Below, piece by piece: positions 5,869-9,951 of a stretch of DNA of 9,951 bases. The stretch lies in assembly GCA_036555065.1 (NCBI GenBank), contig DATBLZ010000104.1, forward strand, positions 1 to 9,951, written 5' to 3'. Position 1 is the stretch's first letter. Every line of letters starts with the position of its first letter. The position numbers and the translations under genes were made by a program. A model generated the notes under the pieces. It saw only the letters and a program-made list of their open reading frames with translations, searched no databases and was not told the origin of the DNA. The stretch comes from DATBLZ01 sp036555065 (GTDB taxonomy: Bacteria > Pseudomonadota > Gammaproteobacteria > Steroidobacterales > Rariloculaceae).

Positions 5869-7245
5869 TCACTCGAAGGTGAAGATGTCTTTCTCTTTCG
5901 GCTTCTCCATGCCCTGCTCGAAGTACTGCTCCCAAATCTGCGCCCACGGGCGGCCGTACATGTCGGGCACCTTGTAGTCGATCACGGTGCCCGGCGAGAC
6001 CGTCGTCGCTCGGCCCTCGATCGGGAAGATCGTCTGCGTGCACTCGACGAAGACGTACGGATCGCCTTCCTCGAAGCCGCTCGTTTTCACGTAGTTGCGG
6101 ACGATGCGAATCGGCTCAACGAGCGCCTCGGGGTCGTAGAAGATCGCCTCGTGATTGAGTCCTAGGAACTTGCCGTCGGCGTCACGATTCGGCGTGTAGA
6201 TCTCGATCGTCTGCATCTTGTTCGAATACTCGAAGCCGCCGTGCACGAACCAACCCTGGATGTTGGACGTCCACGTGATGAGCGCGTCGCCGTCCCAGAA
6301 CCCGATCGTCTCGCCGTACCAGCGCGGCACGTCGGCGCCCAAGCGCGGCACGGCACCGTCCATGTTGAACTCGCGGCCGACGTGAATCGTCGTGATGAAG
6401 TTGCGCGCGACCCCCGTCAAGATTTGCACGGCCGACGGCGTGACCATGATGTGCCATTCCCACACCGCGAACTCGTGCCAGCGGCGCATGAAGCCTTCCG
6501 GCCAGCAGTATTGCGACGGCCACTGCGCGGCGTTGTCGTGCCCTTCGTGATAGAGCATCTGCACCATGCGCGTCTGATACTCGGGAGTGAGCAGCGAGAG
6601 GATCGTCGGCACTTGGTTGTGCCTCAGCCGATACCAGTAGGCTTGGCCGGGCGTAAACCCGGGATGCATGTAACGGCCTGTCCACTCGCCCGGCACCGTT
6701 GCATAGGTGTGCTGCGTGGGACCGCCGCGCGCGCGCGTCTCGGCGAGCAGCGCCGCGTAGTGCTCCTGCGCGGTTTTGAACGGATACGGGCTCACGATCG
6801 CCTCGCGCGGATAGTCGCGGTCGCAGTATCCCCACGCCGCCGACTCCGGCGGGCTGTCGCCGATGAGCCGCGGACCGTTCGCGCCCCACTGCTCCTCGAT
6901 GCCGACCGGGCTGTTGCAGCGGAAGTAGCGCGGATCGCCCCAGAGCGCCCTGTCCTTGTAGAAGTCCTTCGACGAGAAGAGATCGATCGGCAGCGGCTCG
7001 ACGCCTTCGGGCGCCTTGCCGTCGCGCGCGGCGCCCACGAAATTCCGTGTGTCGAAGCTCGGCGCGCCCTGACCAAACTCGAACGGGATAGCGGGGCCCG
7101 TGAGCTCGTAGTCGCGCAGATCCGCCGCGAGCGGCCTGCCGCGGCCCACGCTCTCGAAACCGGTTTCGGCGACTTGCTGCGCGCAAGCAATCCCGCTCAA
7201 CGCGCCAACCACCGCAACCGCTGCGGCCTTCCATACGTGCTGCAT
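5869..7245 (-). CDS. Exported protein of unknown function, C-terminal domain shared with the DUF6152 protein
   Basis: A 458-residue exported protein that I cannot name. The start is ATG at 7245, because GGCGGAG lies six bases upstream (7252-7258); an upstream in-frame ATG at 7266 has no ribosome site and sits next to a likely transcription start. Residues 1-22 are a Sec signal peptide (hydrophobic 7-20, cut after ACA); GIAC weakly resembles a lipobox with a poor first position. The mature part is rich in aromatic residues and has four cysteines (110, 141, 247, 402), suited to disulfides in the periplasm. Motifs include PGEWTGRYMHPGFTPG (185-200), YHEGHD (232-237), a Trp-rich EFAVWEWHIMVTP (258-270), FWDGDALITWT (316-326) and YDPEALVEPIRIVRNYV (370-386). 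The last three recur in weaker form at the end of the DUF6152 protein. It immediately precedes the exported FAD oxidase and is probably its partner, substrate-binding or processing protein; this is inference. Confidence 0.7.
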   Translation of the reverse strand: MQHVWKAAAVAVVGALSGIACAQQVAETGFESVGRGRPLAADLRDYELTGPAIPFEFGQGAPSFDTRNFVGAARDGKAPEGVEPLPIDLFSSKDFYKDRALWGDPRYFRCNSPVGIEEQWGANGPRLIGDSPPESAAWGYCDRDYPREAIVSPYPFKTAQEHYAALLAETRARGGPTQHTYATVPGEWTGRYMHPGFTPGQAYWYRLRHNQVPTILSLLTPEYQTRMVQMLYHEGHDNAAQWPSQYCWPEGFMRRWHEFAVWEWHIMVTPSAVQILTGVARNFITTIHVGREFNMDGAVPRLGADVPRWYGETIGFWDGDALITWTSNIQGWFVHGGFEYSNKMQTIEIYTPNRDADGKFLGLNHEAIFYDPEALVEPIRIVRNYVKTSGFEEGDPYVFVECTQTIFPIEGRATTVSPGTVIDYKVPDMYGRPWAQIWEQYFEQGMEKPKEKDIFTFE

Positions 7246-7251
7246 CGAATT

Positions 7252-7258
7252 CTCCGCC
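7252..7258 (-). promoter_or_regulatory. Ribosome binding site deciding the start at 7245
   Basis: GGCGGAG on the minus strand, ending six bases before the ATG at 7245. It decides between this start and the in-frame ATG 21 bases further upstream, which has no such element. Confidence 0.6.
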
Positions 7259-7275
7259 GTCTTCATGCAGGGCGA

Positions 7276-7281
7276 ATTGTA
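7276..7281 (-). promoter_or_regulatory. Candidate -10 hexamer for the 458-residue gene and oxidase
   Basis: TACAAT on the minus strand matches five of six bases of the sigma-70 -10 consensus and would place the transcription start near 7268, about 23 bases before the ATG at 7245. No clear -35 element is found at normal spacing. It lies in the 92-bp gap after the glutaminase gene, which shows no strong terminator, so read-through from upstream is also possible. Confidence 0.4.
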
Positions 7282-7337
7282 GCGTGGCGGACCGGCGCGT
7301 TCTCGCCTCGGTGCAGCCGTCGCGCGGGTGCGGAGGC

Positions 7338-8354
7338 TCAGCGCGGCCGCGACGCGTACGGATTGCCGCCGAGCGCGTTCGAGATGTCGGCGATCGCGCG
7401 CTGCGCGCGCACGCTATTGCCGGCCGCATCGAGCGGCGGGGAGATCACCGCGATGCCGAACTTGCCCGGCGAGACCGCAATGATGCCGCCGCCGACGCCG
7501 CTCTTCGCGGGCAGGCCCGTCGCAAATAGCCACTTGCCCGAGTCGTCGTAGAGGCCCGCGGTCGCCATAACGGCAAGCACCTCGGGTACGTTGTCGGCGC
7601 GCATGACCTGCCTGTCGGTCACGGGATTCTTGCCGCCGTTCGCGAGCGTCGCCGCCATGGTCGCCAAGTCGCGCGCGTTGACGCTGATCGAGCACTGCTC
7701 GGTGTAGATATCGGTCGCCTGATCCGGGTTGTCCTTGATGTGCCCGTACGCGTACATGAGCCGGCCGATCGCTTGGTTGCGCTGGTTCGTCGCGGCCTCG
7801 GATTCGAACACCTCCTGGTTCACGCGCAGCGGCCGGCCGGCGAAATCGCTGTGGAACGCGAGAATCTTGTTCCAGATCTCGTCGCGCGTCGCGCCCGACA
7901 CCATGCTCGTCGCCGTGATCGCGCCGGGGTTCACCAACGCGTTCATCTCCGAGCCGCGGTACTGCTCGACGGCCACGATCGAGTTGAAGACTTGTCCCGT
8001 TGCATCGACGCCCATGTTGTCGCGAATCGCCTCGGGCCCCTGCTCCTCGATGACTTTGGCCATCGTGAAGACCTTCGAAATAGATTGGATCGAGACCTCG
8101 GAGGCGATGTCGCCTGCCGTGTAGACGCGGCCGTCGACGGTCACGAGCGCGATGCCGTAGATGCTCGGGTCGACCGCGGCGAGCGCCGGGATGTAGTCGG
8201 CGTTCGCGCCTTTTTGAAGATCCTTGTACTTGGCGTAAGCGGCGTCGAGCGCGGCTTCGATATCGGCGGCACGCAGGTTTTGCGCCTGCGCGCCCGCGCT
8301 CACCAAAGCCAATACCAGGGCGGGGCCGATGCGGACGGAGTCGACTTGTCTCAT
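7338..8354 (-). CDS. glsA: Serine-dependent glutaminase (glutaminase A) with signal peptide
   Basis: A 338-residue enzyme hydrolysing L-glutamine to glutamate and ammonia, of the beta-lactamase-fold glutaminase family. The SxxK motif is SISK (residues 91-94), giving nucleophile Ser91 and Lys94. Other family signatures are MNALVNPGAI (137-146), YTEQCSISVN, the Tyr-containing AGLYDDSGKW near the end, and AKSGVGGGI, which forms the last active-site loop. The family length is about 305-310 residues; the excess is an N-terminal extension of about 25 residues ending AGAQAQ with a hydrophobic core, which reads as a Sec signal peptide and implies a periplasmic enzyme, unlike cytosolic E. coli YbaS. 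The ATG at 8354 has GAAGAG six bases upstream (minus strand, 8361-8366). It is divergent from the DUF885 gene and 92 bp upstream of the next minus-strand gene. Confidence 0.92.
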   Translation of the reverse strand: MRQVDSVRIGPALVLALVSAGAQAQNLRAADIEAALDAAYAKYKDLQKGANADYIPALAAVDPSIYGIALVTVDGRVYTAGDIASEVSIQSISKVFTMAKVIEEQGPEAIRDNMGVDATGQVFNSIVAVEQYRGSEMNALVNPGAITATSMVSGATRDEIWNKILAFHSDFAGRPLRVNQEVFESEAATNQRNQAIGRLMYAYGHIKDNPDQATDIYTEQCSISVNARDLATMAATLANGGKNPVTDRQVMRADNVPEVLAVMATAGLYDDSGKWLFATGLPAKSGVGGGIIAVSPGKFGIAVISPPLDAAGNSVRAQRAIADISNALGGNPYASRPR

Positions 8355-8380
8355 GGTGCACTCTTCGCTATCTCGAGCTC

Positions 8381-8386
8381 AGTTTA
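8381..8386 (-). promoter_or_regulatory. Weak candidate -10 for the glutaminase gene
   Basis: TAAACT on the minus strand matches four of six bases of the sigma-70 -10 consensus and would start transcription near 8374, about 20 bases before the ATG. No good -35 is present, so an activator may be needed. A 10-bp GC palindrome, CGGGCGCCCG, lies just upstream at 8395-8404. Confidence 0.25.
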
Positions 8387-8419
8387 CGCTCTGGCGGGCG
8401 CCCGAGTTATCCCCAGAAC

Positions 8420-8433
8420 CCCTCCATGGAGGG
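8420..8433. promoter_or_regulatory. 14-bp perfect palindrome, candidate operator
   Basis: CCCTCCATGGAGGG is a perfect dyad with no loop, so it is better suited to binding a dimeric protein than to forming an RNA hairpin. It sits roughly in the middle of the 134-bp divergent region between the glutaminase and DUF885 starts, 66 bases from the first and 55 bases from the second, where one regulator could act on both. Confidence 0.4.
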
Positions 8434-8477
8434 ACAGACGCACAGATGAGTGTTCGGATCGATTAACCTTAGCCGCC

Positions 8478-8483
8478 GGGAGG
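8478..8483 (+). promoter_or_regulatory. Strong ribosome binding site of the DUF885 gene
   Basis: GGGAGG five bases before the ATG at 8489. This is the strongest Shine-Dalgarno sequence in the window and fixes the start of the gene. Confidence 0.75.
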
Positions 8484-8488
8484 TCGGT

Positions 8489-9951
8489 ATGTCGCGATCG
8501 AGGCCGGTTCACTTCCAGTTCCTCGCCTGGGCGGCCGCGCTCGGGGTTCACGTCGCTGTCCAAGCCGCGCCGGCCGACGACCTCGCCACGCTCATGGACG
8601 ATTACTGGGCGTGGGTGCTCGCGGAGAATCCCGTGTTGGCGACGCAAGTCGGGGTTCGTGATTACGACGACGCGCTCCCCGACGTGAGTCTCGAGGGCGA
8701 GGACCGGCGCGAGGAAGCCGCGCGGGAATTCCTCACGCGGCTCGATGCGATTCCGGAGGAGTCGCTCGGTGGCGAGGACAAGACGAACCGTAAGGTGCTG
8801 CGCCGCTTGCTCGCCGAGGCGATCGAGGCCAATCAGTTCGGCCAACGGACGATGCTGTTCACCACCTACAGCGGCTGGCATCAACAGTTCGCGAATCTCG
8901 CGAACGACGTGCCGCTCGCGACGAATGCCGATTTCGAAAGCTACACCGCGCGCCTCAAGCGGTACCCTGAGCTCAACGACGCTGCGATGCGCGTCAGCGA
9001 CGTCGGTATCGCTGAGGGTCACACGCTGCCGTGCGCCGTGCTCGACGGGTTCGAGACCACGATCTCGGGCGTCATAACGGACGACGCGCACGACTCGCGT
9101 TTTTTCGCGCCGTTCTTGCGGCCGCGGCCGGTTGCCGTGACCGCGAGTGACTTTGAGCGCTTCGCTGCCGAGGCGCGCGCAACCATCGAAACGACGTTGA
9201 ACCCCGCGTATCAGAAGCATCTCGATTGGTACTTGAGCCAGTATCGGCCCGCGTGCCGCGCCGAGGTCGGCATCTCCGCGCAACCGGGCGGCGCGGAATA
9301 CTATGCGTTTCGCATTCGGCAATCGACGACGACCGCGCTCGATGCCGCCGCGATTCATGCGCTCGGACTCGCCGAGGTCGCGCGCATCCGCGCGGAGATG
9401 GAGCAGGTGGCCCGGTCTGCGGGGTTCGCGAGCCGCGCGGCGTTTGTTGCCGAGCTCCGCACCAATCCGAAGTACTACGTGGAGACGCCCGAAGCGCTGA
9501 TGCAGGCCACCGCGCGGGAGCTCAAGAGGATCGACGGGCTCATGCCGACGCTGTTCGGTCGGCTGCCACGGCTGCCGTACGGCATCCGCGAGATCCCGGC
9601 CGAGATCGCCCCGGGCACGACGACCGCGTACTACAACCAGGGCGCACCCGAAGTTGGTCTTTCCGGCACTTACTATGTGAATACGTCGAAGCTCGACCAA
9701 CGGCCACTCTGGGAGATTCCGGCGCTGAGTCTCCACGAGGCCGTGCCCGGCCATCACCACCAGATCGCGCTTCAGCAGGAGCTCGAGTTGCCGGAGTTTC
9801 GCAAGTATGTGGCGCAGTTCACGGCGTTCGTCGAGGGCTGGGGGCTCTACGCCGAGCGCCTCGGCATCGAGATGGGAATCTACGACACGCCCGAGAAGGA
9901 AATGGGCCGGCTGAGCTACGAGATGTGGCGCGCGTGCCGGCTCGTGGTCGA
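8489..9951 (+). CDS. Exported DUF885 family metallopeptidase-like protein (3' end missing)
   Basis: 487 residues are visible, and the frame is still open at the window end; family members are usually near 600 residues, so roughly 100 are missing. Residues 1 to about 27 form a Sec signal peptide (Arg at 3 and 5, hydrophobic 10-25, cut near VQA or QAA). The mature start has DDYWAWVLAENPVLATQVGV, the usual opening of the family. The signature LHEAVPGHHHQIALQQEL begins at residue 415, with His416, Glu417 and His422 as probable metal and catalytic residues, followed by FVEGWGLYAERL, in which Glu449 is the expected further ligand. DUF885 proteins are treated as zinc-dependent peptidase relatives, but few have been characterised, so peptidase activity is an inference from the motif. 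It has its own strong ribosome site and is divergent from the glutaminase gene. Confidence 0.85.
   Translation, partial: MSRSRPVHFQFLAWAAALGVHVAVQAAPADDLATLMDDYWAWVLAENPVLATQVGVRDYDDALPDVSLEGEDRREEAAREFLTRLDAIPEESLGGEDKTNRKVLRRLLAEAIEANQFGQRTMLFTTYSGWHQQFANLANDVPLATNADFESYTARLKRYPELNDAAMRVSDVGIAEGHTLPCAVLDGFETTISGVITDDAHDSRFFAPFLRPRPVAVTASDFERFAAEARATIETTLNPAYQKHLDWYLSQYRPACRAEVGISAQPGGAEYYAFRIRQSTTTALDAAAIHALGLAEVARIRAEMEQVARSAGFASRAAFVAELRTNPKYYVETPEALMQATARELKRIDGLMPTLFGRLPRLPYGIREIPAEIAPGTTTAYYNQGAPEVGLSGTYYVNTSKLDQRPLWEIPALSLHEAVPGHHHQIALQQELELPEFRKYVAQFTAFVEGWGLYAERLGIEMGIYDTPEKEMGRLSYEMWRACRLVV

Noticed and set aside
4129..6165. 678-residue open frame on the plus strand
   Set aside because: It crosses the boundary between the FAD oxidase and the 458-residue gene in antisense, is Arg/Ala/Val rich and lacks any recognisable motif. 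The minus-strand genes explain the sequence.
7246..7266. Alternative upstream ATG of the 458-residue gene
   Set aside because: It has no ribosome site and lies at the probable transcription start, whereas the ATG at 7245 has GGCGGAG at proper spacing and begins directly with the signal peptide.
7246..7337. Possible terminator or small RNA after the glutaminase gene
   Set aside because: Only short stems of about four base pairs are visible and there is no T run on the minus strand, so no terminator or RNA gene can be supported.
8384..9760. 458-residue open frame on the minus strand
   Set aside because: It is antisense to the DUF885 gene, whose signal peptide, strong ribosome site and HEAVPGH motif are clear. 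It also runs through the divergent promoter region.

Overview
The window is a GC-rich, densely coded bacterial chromosome segment. The frequent GTG starts, the Gram-negative type of export signals (Sec and Tat) and a REP-like hairpin of the GGAGCGGC-TTTA-GCCGC kind, familiar from Pseudomonas and Xanthomonadales, point to a gammaproteobacterium. A Steroidobacter-like or Nevskia-like relative is plausible, because DUF6152 proteins are common in such lineages; this is inference. No phage, IS element, CRISPR array, tRNA or rRNA is visible, and no stretch of more than 300 bases lacks a gene.

Layout. Bases 1-39 look like the tail of a rightward gene. Bases 40-127 hold a perfect GC hairpin and a REP-like repeat between convergent genes. 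A small DUF1097 membrane protein (128-616, minus) is followed by a divergent intergenic region (617-739) with an 8-bp inverted repeat and a -10 hexamer. The plus-strand cluster 740-4071 encodes an exported DUF6152 protein, an EamA/DMT-type transporter and a sodium:solute symporter, packed with a 4-nt overlap and a 3-nt gap. It converges, with only 6 bp between stop codons, on a minus-strand group: a Tat-exported FAD oxidase of the berberine-bridge type (4078-5865), an exported 458-residue protein of unknown function 3 nt upstream of it (5869-7245), and further upstream an exported serine-dependent glutaminase (7338-8354). A divergent promoter region (8355-8488) with a 14-bp perfect palindrome leads to an exported DUF885 metallopeptidase-like protein (8489 onward) cut off by the window end.

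How the genes may work together. Five of the eight genes with substantial sequence carry export signals, and two more are transporters, so the region is devoted to envelope and periplasmic chemistry. The most coherent unit is the oxidase and its 458-residue partner. The DUF6152 protein in the opposing cluster appears to share a C-terminal domain with that partner, which suggests the two clusters belong to one functional neighbourhood, possibly periplasmic oxidation of an imported or exported small molecule. The substrate cannot be read from the sequence. The glutaminase and the DUF885 protein look like nutrient-scavenging enzymes with a shared control region.
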